Shown here: positions 25,400 through 34,967 of the stretch, piece by piece | Layout of the letters: every line of letters starts with the position of its first letter | Position numbering within the stretch: position 1 is the stretch's first letter | Assembly: GCF_022815725.1 (NCBI RefSeq) | Contig: NZ_JALGRF010000002.1 | Location: 62,001-126,000, forward strand | Direction of reading: 5' to 3' | Origin: Streptomyces sp. APSN-46.1 | GTDB taxonomy: Bacteria > Actinomycetota > Actinomycetes > Streptomycetales > Streptomycetaceae | DNA: 64,000 nt | The notes under the pieces: generated by a model | What the model was told of the DNA's origin: nothing | The model's input: only the letters and a program-made list of their open reading frames with translations | Databases searched by the model: none | Translations under genes and position numbers: made by a program

Positions 25400-26998
25400 T
25401 TACGCGGTCGGACGGCGGCGTCGACGGCCGGTTCCGGCGACGAGCGCCGCGCCCATGGCGAGGGCCGCGCCGCTCGCGCCGAGCGCCCAGGTGGTGGCGG
25501 CGTCGGCGCCGGTCTGGGCGAGCTGGCCGCCGCCGGTCTGGGTGGTGGTGCCGGTGCCGGTGCTGCCGGTGCTCCCGATCGGGGTGGAGCCGCCGTTCTC
25601 GGTCGGGGTGTTGCCGGTGCCGGTCTCCGTGCCGGTGCCGGTGCCGGTGCCAGTACCGGTGCCGGTACCCGTGCCCGTACCGGTGCCCGTGCCGCCGCCC
25701 GTGGTCGGGTCGGCCGCGAGGATCTTGGTCTTCTGGTTGGCCGACATGGACGACATGAAGTCGCCCTCCGGGTCCTCCTGCGGCGCGTAGCCGAAGGTCC
25801 CGATGTGGAACCGGCCGGCCGGGGTGTCGGCCGCGAACTTGATGCGCAGCTCGACGACCTTCTTCTCGCCCGCCTTGAACGCGTACGTGCCCAGGTCGCC
25901 GCCGATGACCTCGTCGGACCCGCCGAGCTCGATGTCGTGCCAGCCCTTGCCGTCGCGGACCTGGACCTTGACCTGCGAGGCGTCCACGAACTGGCCGTAG
26001 CCCATCGGGCGGCCCATCATGATCGCCACGGTGTACTCGTCGATGTCGCCGATCCCGGCGTTGTCGAGGGTCAGCTTCAGGGTCTGCCAGTCCGCGCCCG
26101 CCGTGAAGCCGGCGGAGGGCACCCCTTCCAGGGTCAGCTGCGGGCCTTCGAGGTGACCGGGCAGCTCGCCCTCCTCGCCGGAGGAACCCTCACCGATGTC
26201 CGCGGTCTCGAACGCCCCCGGGGAGATGACCCGGCCGGCGGCGTCCACGCCCTCGGCGTAGCCGTAGATCTCGACCGTGGTGTCCGGGGCGTCGGCGGTG
26301 AAGCCGAGGCGCAGTTCGAACGTGCGGGTGGTGCCCGCCTTGACCGTGGTCGGCGCGAACTGGATCTCGATCGAGCTCGTGTCGAAGTCCAGGTTCACGG
26401 CCTTGGCCGGCTTCCACGTGCCGTCGGCGCCACGCACCTCGGCCTTGACCTGCTGGGTCTTCAGCGTGCCGTCGAAGTCAGTGACGCCGACCGCCAGGGC
26501 GTAGTCCTTGACGTCCACGCTCTCGTCGGTGGCGTCGACCGTCACCGTGAGCGGTGTCAGGGCGGCGCCGGGCGTGAAGGACTTCGGGACGCCCTGGATC
26601 GCGAGGTCCGGGCCGCCGCGCCACTTCTCCTCGCCCTGGCCGGGCTCGTCCTCTTCTTCCTCGTGAAGAGTGAGCTCCGGCGGCTGGGGCTGCGCCTGCT
26701 TCTGCTGCGGGGCGGCGGGGGTCTCGGTCCTGGGGGCGGCCGGGGCCTTCGGGCTCTCCGCCCTCGGGCTCGCCGCGTTCGGGGCCTGCGTGGCCGGGGT
26801 CTGGGCGGCCGGGGCCTGCGTCGCCGGGGCCGCGGGCGCCTGGTCGGCCTCCGGCTGGGCGGCGTCGTCCTTCGGCGCCGAGTCCGGGGTCGTGACCGCC
26901 GGGTTGCGGACCTCGTCGGCCATGGCGGGCGTGCTCATCAGAACCGTCGGTCCGACGACCGCCGCGGCGGCCACGACGGCCATACGCTTGAACTTCAC
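25400..26998 (-). CDS. LAXTG cell-wall-anchored surface protein
   Basis: A 532-residue exported protein from a GTG at 26998 with GGAGGG nine bases before it. Order: signal peptide (MKFKRMAVVAAAAVVG... to AMA), a Pro/Ala/Gln/Glu-rich disordered part to about residue 120, two or three beta-rich extracellular domains (about 130-410), a run of Gly-Thr dipeptides, then the sorting signal LAQTG, a hydrophobic segment and the tail GRRRRRPTA. LAXTG is the motif of class E sortases, common in Streptomyces, so the protein should be linked to peptidoglycan. Ligand or function is unknown. The gene is monocistronic. Confidence 0.88.
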   Translation of the reverse strand: MKFKRMAVVAAAAVVGPTVLMSTPAMADEVRNPAVTTPDSAPKDDAAQPEADQAPAAPATQAPAAQTPATQAPNAASPRAESPKAPAAPRTETPAAPQQKQAQPQPPELTLHEEEEDEPGQGEEKWRGGPDLAIQGVPKSFTPGAALTPLTVTVDATDESVDVKDYALAVGVTDFDGTLKTQQVKAEVRGADGTWKPAKAVNLDFDTSSIEIQFAPTTVKAGTTRTFELRLGFTADAPDTTVEIYGYAEGVDAAGRVISPGAFETADIGEGSSGEEGELPGHLEGPQLTLEGVPSAGFTAGADWQTLKLTLDNAGIGDIDEYTVAIMMGRPMGYGQFVDASQVKVQVRDGKGWHDIELGGSDEVIGGDLGTYAFKAGEKKVVELRIKFAADTPAGRFHIGTFGYAPQEDPEGDFMSSMSANQKTKILAADPTTGGGTGTGTGTGTGTGTGTGTGTGTETGTGNTPTENGGSTPIGSTGSTGTGTTTQTGGGQLAQTGADAATTWALGASGAALAMGAALVAGTGRRRRRPTA

Positions 26999-27375
26999 TG
27001 GTTTTTTCCCTCCATGCGGCCCGGTTCGCGCGGTCGCCCGCCGTTTTTGGGGCCGCCCCCCTAATGTTTTTGAACGCGATCAGCCTAAAGGGGCGTGATG
27101 GCTTTGAAGGGGCCGGGAGATCACGAATTGACACCGCTCTCGAAGGAAAAACGGCATAAAGCGGCAGTAGGCGCCCGGATTCTGGACGAGCCCTTCCGCT
27201 GAGCGGACCCGCTCGCTAATGTCCCCGCATCGAACGCCTCCGTGGCAGAGCCGCCGCGGGAGCGCAGCCGGTGCCATGGCCGCTACCGGCGGCCTCTCCG
27301 TGCGTTGCCGTGGGACCGGCGACGCTCCACCCCGCGAGAGTCACCGCCGCTCACCGAAAAAGAGGGAGAGGCGTC
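26999..27375. promoter_or_regulatory. Divergent promoter region, LAXTG protein and IclR regulator
   Basis: This 377-bp gap separates two divergent genes. It is locally A/T-rich near 27060-27150 and includes TTGACA at 27127-27132, which could be a -35 element for the rightward gene, although no convincing -10 stands 17-18 bases later. No gene is seen. Confidence 0.35.
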
Positions 27376-28017
27376 GTGACCGCGGAAACCTCCCAGACTC
27401 TCGACAGAGGGCTCAAGGTCCTCAAACTGCTCGCCGACACCGACCACGGTCTGACCGTCACCGAGCTCTCCAACCGCCTCGGTGTGAACCGCACCGTGGT
27501 CTACCGACTCCTCGCCACGCTCGAACAGCACGCCCTGGTCCGCCGGGACCTCGGCGGCCGGGCGCGCGTCGGCCTCGGTGTGCTGAGGCTGGGCCGCCAG
27601 GTCCACCCGCTGGTGCGCGAGGCGGCCCTGCCCGCGCTGCGGTCGCTCGCCGAGGACATCGGGGCCACCGCGCACCTGACCCTCGTCGACGGCACCGAGG
27701 CGCTCGCCGTCGCCGTCGTCGAGCCGACCTGGACCGACTACCACGTGGCCTACCGGGCCGGGTTCCGCCATCCGCTGGACCGGGGGGCGGCCGGACGGGC
27801 CATCCTGGCGGCCCGTCAGGGCACCCTGACCGAGCCGGGGTACACGCTGACCCACGGGGAGCTGGAGGCGGGCGCCAGCGGCGCCGCCGCGCCGCTGGTC
27901 GGCATCACCGGGCTGGAGGGCAGCGTCGGCGTCGTCATGCTGGCCGACGCCGTGCCGGAGCGGGTGGGGCCGCGGGTCGTGGACGCGGCCCGCGAGGTCG
28001 CGGACGCCCTCCGCTGA
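27376..28017 (+). CDS. IclR-family transcriptional regulator
   Basis: A 213-residue regulator from GTG 27376 with GGAGAGG upstream. The N-terminal winged helix-turn-helix is GLTVTELSNRLGVNRTVVYRLLATL, quoted in part as LTVTELSNRLGVNRTVVYRL. The C-terminal effector domain has RGAAGRAILAAR and ITGLEGSVGVVML. It is somewhat shorter than the usual 250 residues. IclR proteins sense small acids or aromatics. No obvious target gene is beside it, apart from the divergent LAXTG gene. Confidence 0.88.
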   Translation: MTAETSQTLDRGLKVLKLLADTDHGLTVTELSNRLGVNRTVVYRLLATLEQHALVRRDLGGRARVGLGVLRLGRQVHPLVREAALPALRSLAEDIGATAHLTLVDGTEALAVAVVEPTWTDYHVAYRAGFRHPLDRGAAGRAILAARQGTLTEPGYTLTHGELEAGASGAAAPLVGITGLEGSVGVVMLADAVPERVGPRVVDAAREVADALR

Positions 28018-28128
28018 CGGGCCGGGCCCGGGCCCACGGCAGGGCTGCGCCCGGGCCCCCTGATCGGGCTTGAGTCGCCGTGCCGTGCCGCCGTGGCGTG
28101 CCGGGGTTTCGGGTGCGGCGCCGCTGCT

Positions 28129-28284
28129 GGGGCTCCGCCCCAGACCCCGCGCCTCAAACGCCGGCGAGGCTGAATGAGCCGGGGCTCCGCCCCAGGCCCC
28201 GCGCCTCAAACGCCGGCGAGGCTGGAAGAGCTGGGGCTCCGCCCCAGACCCCGCGCCTCAAACGCCGGCGAGGCTGAGAGACGC
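28129..28284. repeat. Three tandem 52-bp copies of a dispersed Streptomyces-type repeat
   Basis: Units start at 28129, 28181 and 28233, exactly 52 bp apart. Each holds GGGGCTCCGCCCC, then a C/G-rich core, then CTCAAACGCCGGCGAGGCTG. Two shorter partial copies (AGACGCCGGCGGGGCTG) follow at about 28279-28315. The same unit occurs once more at about 39694-39737. It lies between the IclR and S16 protease genes and has internal inverted repeats. Confidence 0.9.
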
Positions 28285-28358
28285 CGGCGGGGCTGGGAGA
28301 CGCCGGCGGGGCTGAGAGGTCGGGGCTGGGTGGTGGGGTGGGGGGATAGATTGGGTGG

Positions 28359-29156
28359 GTGCTCTCTCGCCTCACACGTCTGCCGCGTCCCGCCGCCCTG
28401 GGGTTGTGCGCCCTGCCCGTGGCCGGGCTGTTCGTCGTGGTCGCCTTCGCGCCGTTGCCGTTCGTGATCGCCCAGCCCGGGCTGACGGCCGACGTCCTCG
28501 GCGCCCGCGACGGCAAGCCCGTCATCACCGTCACCGGCACCCCCACCCGCGAGACCAAGGGCCAGCTCCGGATGACCACCATCCAGGCCACCGGCCCCTC
28601 CTCCGCCGTGAACCTGCCCGAGCTCCTCGACCACTGGTTCGACGGCACCCGCGCGGTCATGCCCCGGGAGGCCGTCTACCCCACCGGCGGAAGCGACAAG
28701 GACATCGAGCGGCACAACCTGGAGGAAATGACCACCTCCCAGTCGGACGCCGCCCAGGCCGCCCTCGGCTACCTGCACAAGGACCCGAAGGACGTGAAGG
28801 TCGAGCTCAACCTCGCCGACGTCGGCGGTCCGAGCGCCGGGCTCCTCTTCTCCCTCGGCATCGTCGACAAGCTCGACGGTGACGGCAGCGGCGGCGACCT
28901 CACCGGCGGCCGCAGCATCGCCGGTACGGGCACCATCACCGCGGACGGCGAAGTCGGCGCGGTCGGCGGCGTGGCACTGAAGACCCAGGCCGCCCGGCGC
29001 GACGGGGCGAGCGTGTTCCTCGTACCGAAGGCGGAGTGCTCGGACGCCCAGTCCGAGCTTCCCGAGGGGCTCCGGCTGGTCCCCGTCACTTCGCTGTCGG
29101 ATGCCGTGGACGCTCTGCGCGCGCTGAACCGGGGGGAGCGGGTTCCGTCCTGCTGA
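28359..29156 (+). CDS. Membrane-anchored Lon-like S16 protease lacking a PDZ domain
   Basis: The 265-residue product starts at a GTG. One N-terminal membrane segment (about residues 12-40, LGLCALPVAGLFVVVAFAPL) is followed by an extracytoplasmic part and an S16 Lon-type proteolytic domain with the dyad S159 (VGGPSAGLLF) and K208 (GVALKTQAA). It resembles YlbL, but the roughly 90-residue PDZ that normally sits between the anchor and S16 domain is not visible: residues 40-135 are too short for both. Its last 71 bases overlap the end of the convergent MFS gene. Confidence 0.82.
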   Translation: MLSRLTRLPRPAALGLCALPVAGLFVVVAFAPLPFVIAQPGLTADVLGARDGKPVITVTGTPTRETKGQLRMTTIQATGPSSAVNLPELLDHWFDGTRAVMPREAVYPTGGSDKDIERHNLEEMTTSQSDAAQAALGYLHKDPKDVKVELNLADVGGPSAGLLFSLGIVDKLDGDGSGGDLTGGRSIAGTGTITADGEVGAVGGVALKTQAARRDGASVFLVPKAECSDAQSELPEGLRLVPVTSLSDAVDALRALNRGERVPSC

Positions 29157-30390
29157 CCGGCCCCGCCCGGCGGTCGTCCATCGCGCGCCAGGCCGGGAAG
29201 ACCAGCGGCGCGAGCGTCGTGAGCAGGTAGGTGCCGCCGAACAGCAGCAGCGCCCGGGTGGCCCCGAACCCGTCGACCAGCAGGCCCGCGGCGAGCCCGC
29301 CCAGCGGCATGGTCAGTTCGCAGCCCGCCGTGGTGACGCCCGAGACCCGGCTGCGCAGCTCCTCCGGCACCTTCTCGTACATCAGCGTGGACAGGATCGG
29401 GTTGAGCACGCCCGCGCCCAGACCGGCCAGGGCCATCGTCACCGCGAGCGGCAGGGTGGTGTCGGTGACGGCGGCCACCACGTAGCGGGTCGCGCCGGAG
29501 GCCAGGAAGGCCGCCGCGAAGACCGTCCTACGGGGGAACCGCTCGCCCCACGCCCCGTAGAGCAGGGCGCCCAGCAGCGCGGAGCCGCCGAAGAGGGAGA
29601 TCATCAGGCCGAGGGTGGCGGAGCCGCCGAGTGCCTCGCGGCCGTGCACCGGCAGCAGGACGGAGGACCAGCCCTGGTCCAGGCCGTTGGTCATCATCAC
29701 CATCACGGTGATGCCCATCAGCAGCCGGGAGCGGACCAGGAAGTCCCACCCTTCGGCCAGTTCGGCCCGGTAGACCGAGAACGACACCTTTCCGGAGGCG
29801 CGTTGCGGCTCGGCGGCCGGAATACCGCGCAGGAACGCGGTGACCAGGAGGGCCGACGCCCCGAACGTGGCCGCGTCCAGCAGCAGGACGGCCTCGGGCC
29901 CGAAGACCGCGATCAGTACGCCGGCCAGCGCGGCCCCGATCATCCGGGCTCCGCGCGAGACCGCGTCGTAGAGGCTGGCCGCCCGGGCGACGGTGGTGCC
30001 GGCGTGCGCGGCGAGGTCCGGCAGCAGGACGTGACGGGCGGTCAGGCCCGGGGTGTGCACGAGGCCGCCGAGGGCCATCAGCGCGCACAGCATCCAGAAC
30101 TCCAGCAGGCCCGCGTAGTGCAGCAGCGGGATCGCGCCGACCGACAGACCGCAGACCAGGTCGGAGACCGCCGAGATCCGGCGGCGGCCGATGCGGTCGA
30201 TGACCGGGCCGCCGACGAGCGCGGCGATGACGACGGGCAGGGTGGCACAGAAGGCGACGACCCCGGCCCGGCCGGCGCTGCCCGTGGTCTGGAGTACGAA
30301 CCACGGGACGCCGATCAGGGTGAGTGAACTCCCCGCTATGGAGATGGTGTTGGCGGCCAGTACGGCCGTGAAGGGCCGCCGCCCGCTCAC
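29086..30390 (-). CDS. MFS transporter (EntS-like MFS_3 type)
   Basis: A 434-residue membrane protein with about 12 hydrophobic segments, starting TAVLAANTISIAGSSLTLIG, and motif A as GPVIDRIGRRR. This resembles the MFS_3 group that includes EntS siderophore exporters and macrolide pumps. The GTG start at 30390 overlaps the stop of the 74-residue upstream gene by GTGA. It forms an operon with that gene and the ArsR-like regulator, which probably controls it. Its 3' end overlaps the convergent S16 protease gene. Substrate is unknown. Confidence 0.88.
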   Translation of the reverse strand: MSGRRPFTAVLAANTISIAGSSLTLIGVPWFVLQTTGSAGRAGVVAFCATLPVVIAALVGGPVIDRIGRRRISAVSDLVCGLSVGAIPLLHYAGLLEFWMLCALMALGGLVHTPGLTARHVLLPDLAAHAGTTVARAASLYDAVSRGARMIGAALAGVLIAVFGPEAVLLLDAATFGASALLVTAFLRGIPAAEPQRASGKVSFSVYRAELAEGWDFLVRSRLLMGITVMVMMTNGLDQGWSSVLLPVHGREALGGSATLGLMISLFGGSALLGALLYGAWGERFPRRTVFAAAFLASGATRYVVAAVTDTTLPLAVTMALAGLGAGVLNPILSTLMYEKVPEELRSRVSGVTTAGCELTMPLGGLAAGLLVDGFGATRALLLFGGTYLLTTLAPLVFPAWRAMDDRRAGPVSRTEPAPPGSARAERPRHPTAK

Positions 30391-30611
30391 GCGGCGTGCT
30401 GCTGGATGCGGGCGTGGACGTGGGCGGGCTGCATCAGCCGGATTCCGGCCGAGACCAGGGCCTCGCCGACCCGGTTGCGCAGGGCGGGGAAGGCGGGCAG
30501 GGCGGCCGGGGCGTTCCCGGCGGCCTCCCGGGCCAGGCGCCAGGCGGCGGCGTCGGCGGCCAGCTCGGCGGCGTGGGCGGCGTGGATCTCGGCGTGCGTG
30601 AAGGCGTGCAT
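30387..30611 (-). CDS. Small Ala/His-rich protein
   Basis: A 74-residue helical protein, MHAFTHAEIHAAHAAELAAD at the start, rich in Ala and His. No membrane segment or domain is seen. It overlaps the MFS start by four bases and follows the ArsR-like gene by 66 bp, so it is co-transcribed. The histidines might bind metal, but this is speculation. Confidence 0.7.
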   Translation of the reverse strand: MHAFTHAEIHAAHAAELAADAAAWRLAREAAGNAPAALPAFPALRNRVGEALVSAGIRLMQPAHVHARIQQHAA

Positions 30612-30677
30612 GACGGGACTCCTTCTACGGAGGGAGATGGAGAAGGGGGGGAGGGGCGCGCGGGTCGCGTCGCGTCG

Positions 30678-31277
30678 CTACTCGGCGCCGCGGCGCGGGA
30701 AGGCGTGCGTGTGGATGCGGACGGTCTCCGCGCCCTCGGTCGGCGGCACATCGCGGTAGCTGTTGACCAACTCGTGCATCTTGTGGATCAGTTCGTGGCT
30801 CTGCTCGGGCGTCAGGCGCAGCGTGAAGTCGCTGAGGTCGCTGGAGCGCCGCCACTCCTTCGGCCAGTTGTGCGCGTCGCCGAGCCAGGTGCTCGTCTCC
30901 TGGGTGTGGATCGTCGCGATCTCGTGGAGGAAGGCGTCGGCCGCTCCGCGCGTGTCCGGGTCGGTGTCGTACATCAGCGACTCGTCGAACTGCGTGCCGT
31001 CGTGCGCGGCCTTCCACCACCGCTCGCGGCCCTTGCCGTGCTCGGGCGCGTCCTCGACGAACCCGTGCGCGGCGAGCTGGCGCAGGTGGTAGCTGGTGGC
31101 CCCGCTGGACTCCCCGAGCCGCTCCGCCAGTTGTGAGGCGGTGGCGGGGCCGTCGTGGCGCAGGGCGGCCAGCATGCGCATCCGCAGGGGGTGGGCGAGG
31201 CCGCGCAGGGAACGGGCGTCGAGGGTGCGGACCTTCGGCGCGGCGGGGCGCTCGTTCTCGTTCTCGTTCTCGGGCAT
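30678..31277 (-). CDS. ArsR-like winged-helix regulator
   Basis: A 199-residue protein from ATG 31277 preceded by GTGGAG; an upstream in-frame codon would add seven residues. The DNA-binding part is LAHPLRMRMLAALR, then ATASQLAERLGESSGATSYHL, quoted as two stretches of LAHPLRMRMLAALR and SQLAERLGESSGATSYHL, ending in RQLAAHGFVED. The C-terminal half contains LTPEQSHELIHKMHELVNSY and is of the type seen in Streptomyces HTH_20 regulators. It heads the operon with the MFS transporter, so local repression of that exporter is likely. Confidence 0.87.
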   Translation of the reverse strand: MPENENENERPAAPKVRTLDARSLRGLAHPLRMRMLAALRHDGPATASQLAERLGESSGATSYHLRQLAAHGFVEDAPEHGKGRERWWKAAHDGTQFDESLMYDTDPDTRGAADAFLHEIATIHTQETSTWLGDAHNWPKEWRRSSDLSDFTLRLTPEQSHELIHKMHELVNSYRDVPPTEGAETVRIHTHAFPRRGAE

Positions 31278-31290
31278 GGCTCCACAGTAG

Positions 31291-33102
<1,812 letters not shown>

Positions 33103-33140
33103 CTCCGCCAAGTCCGCTAAGTCCGCGCGCCGCACAGTCC

Positions 33141-33164
33141 GGGGCCCCCGCCGCGCGGGGCCCC
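33141..33164 (+). terminator. Hairpin after hppD
   Basis: Self-complementary arms GGGGCCCC (33141-33148 and 33157-33164) with an 8-nt G/C loop lie 38 bp after the hppD stop. Confidence 0.6.
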
Positions 33165-33248
33165 TGGCTGTTGCGGGGAAGGGTGGAAGGCCGGGGCGGG
33201 GGCCGGTGACCAGCCGGCGGCCGGCCCCGCCCGCGGCACGGATCGCGG

Positions 33249-34871
33249 TCAGTACGCCGAAGGCGAAGGCGAAGGCGAAGGCTCCGGTTCCGGCTCGGGT
33301 TCCGGCGCCCGGTTCGGGTCCGGACTCGGATCCGCCGTCGGGGCGGCGGCCTGCGGCTTGGTCCCCGGCTTCGGCTTCGCCGCCGCGGGGTTCGGTTGCG
33401 GCTTCGGCTTCGGCAGCTCCGGCTGCACCCACGGAGTGCGCGGCTGCATGTGCTCCGGCCCGCCCGGCGCCGGCTGCCCGATCGCCGCGAGCGCCGCCTT
33501 CGCCAGCGGCCCGCGCACCGGCGAGAACACCGGGTTCGTGCGCAGCGTCTCCTGCAGATGCCGCCGCGCCGCCGCCTCGTCGCCCAGACCCCGCTCGATC
33601 ACCGCCCGGTGGTACGAGAACTCCGCGCTCCGCAGCCCCAGGTCCGTCGCCGTCTTCGCGTACTCCAGCGCCGCCGCGTCATTCCCGGCCCTGTGCAGGG
33701 CCCACCCCAGCGCATCCGCCACCTGCACGCTCCTGTGCCGGGCCCATTCCGCCGAGAGCCGCCGCACCGCCGACTTCGCGTCCCCGTGGTCCGCCTCGAA
33801 CAGCCCGAGGACCACCTCCTCGTTCACCCCGTTGGTCCCGCCCGCGGCGCCCCGGGCCGCGAGCGCGCTGAGCGCCTCGTACGGCGTGCGGGCCTCGTCC
33901 GCCCGGCCCAGTGACTCCAGCAACTCGCCCAGCTCCAGCGCCAGCCGCGGCACCGGCGCCCGCCCCAGCGCCAGCCGGTAGTCCCGTACCGCCTCCCCGC
34001 CCCGCCCCAGGCCGGCCAGCGCCCGGGCCCGGCCGCCCAGCGCGCCCGCCTGCCCCGGGTCCGCCCGCAACGCGCCCTCGTACAGGCCCAGCGCCGTCGC
34101 CGTATCGCCCCGCTCCCAGGCCAGTTCCCCGAGCCGGAACAGTACGTAGGCCTTCTCCGTCGGGGTCTTCGCCACGCCCCCCGCGTGCTCCATCGCCAGC
34201 CACGCGTCCTCGCGCCAGCCGCGGTCCCGGAACACCTGCGAGGCCCTGATCCGCGCCGCCAGCCCCGAGTGGAGCTCCTCCAGCCGCCCCAGCGCCTGCT
34301 GCGCGGCCTTGTAGTCGCCGAGCCCCGTGTAGGCGTCGATCAGCACGGGGTACGCCGTCCAGCGCTTCGGCGCCTGCGCCCGTACCAGCTCGCCCCACTT
34401 CTTCGCGGTCCCGAAGTCGCTACGGGCGTTGGCCAGGGCGCCCATGCCGGTCATCGCGTCCAGGTTGCCCTTCTCCGCCGGGCGGACCTCCAGCGACCGC
34501 TTCAGCGCCTTCTCCGCCTTCGGGAACCAGCCCGAGTCCGCCGTCCGGCGCGCCTGTTCCAGGTACGCCGACCCGAGCACCGCCCAGGACGCGTCGTCGT
34601 CCGCGTGCGCCGCGACCCACTTCTCCCGGTCGGTGATCAGTGCCGTCAGGTCCACCGCCGCCGCCGGGGCGCCCATCCCGACCGCCGCGGCGGCCCGTTC
34701 GCCCGGCCCCGGCGGGCGGGCGTCGTCGCCCGCGCCGGCGGGCCGGATCAGCAGGGCGCCCGCGATCAGGACCACCGCGACCGCCGCCGCCACGAGCGTC
34801 TTGCGGCCGGTGAAGGTCACGGGCGGCGCCGGCTGCTGCGCTTCCTCGTCGATACGGTCGAAACGGTGCAT
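33249..34871 (-). CDS. Membrane-anchored TPR protein
   Basis: A 540-residue product from ATG 34871. The N-terminus holds one membrane segment (about residues 25-43, TLVAAAVAVVLIAGALLI). The outside part is a chain of tetratricopeptide repeats, for example SWAVLGSAYLEQARRT, AYVLFRLGELAWERGDTATA and ALEYAKTATDLGL. The C-terminus (from about residue 470) is a Pro/Lys-rich then acidic Glu-Pro and Ser-Pro tail ending SPSPSAY. TPR scaffolds mediate protein contacts; the partner is unknown. It is divergent from the GlcD-like oxidase gene with a 96-bp gap. Confidence 0.85.
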   Translation of the reverse strand: MHRFDRIDEEAQQPAPPVTFTGRKTLVAAAVAVVLIAGALLIRPAGAGDDARPPGPGERAAAAVGMGAPAAAVDLTALITDREKWVAAHADDDASWAVLGSAYLEQARRTADSGWFPKAEKALKRSLEVRPAEKGNLDAMTGMGALANARSDFGTAKKWGELVRAQAPKRWTAYPVLIDAYTGLGDYKAAQQALGRLEELHSGLAARIRASQVFRDRGWREDAWLAMEHAGGVAKTPTEKAYVLFRLGELAWERGDTATALGLYEGALRADPGQAGALGGRARALAGLGRGGEAVRDYRLALGRAPVPRLALELGELLESLGRADEARTPYEALSALAARGAAGGTNGVNEEVVLGLFEADHGDAKSAVRRLSAEWARHRSVQVADALGWALHRAGNDAAALEYAKTATDLGLRSAEFSYHRAVIERGLGDEAAARRHLQETLRTNPVFSPVRGPLAKAALAAIGQPAPGGPEHMQPRTPWVQPELPKPKPQPNPAAAKPKPGTKPQAAAPTADPSPDPNRAPEPEPEPEPSPSPSPSAY

Positions 34872-34967
34872 GGGGTCACTGTGCGTCAATATGAAGAGCT
34901 CGCCGAGGTGTCCGAAGAGGGTCGCGGCCGTGTTCACACCGATGGCCCCGGCTGCCACGCTGCCCCC

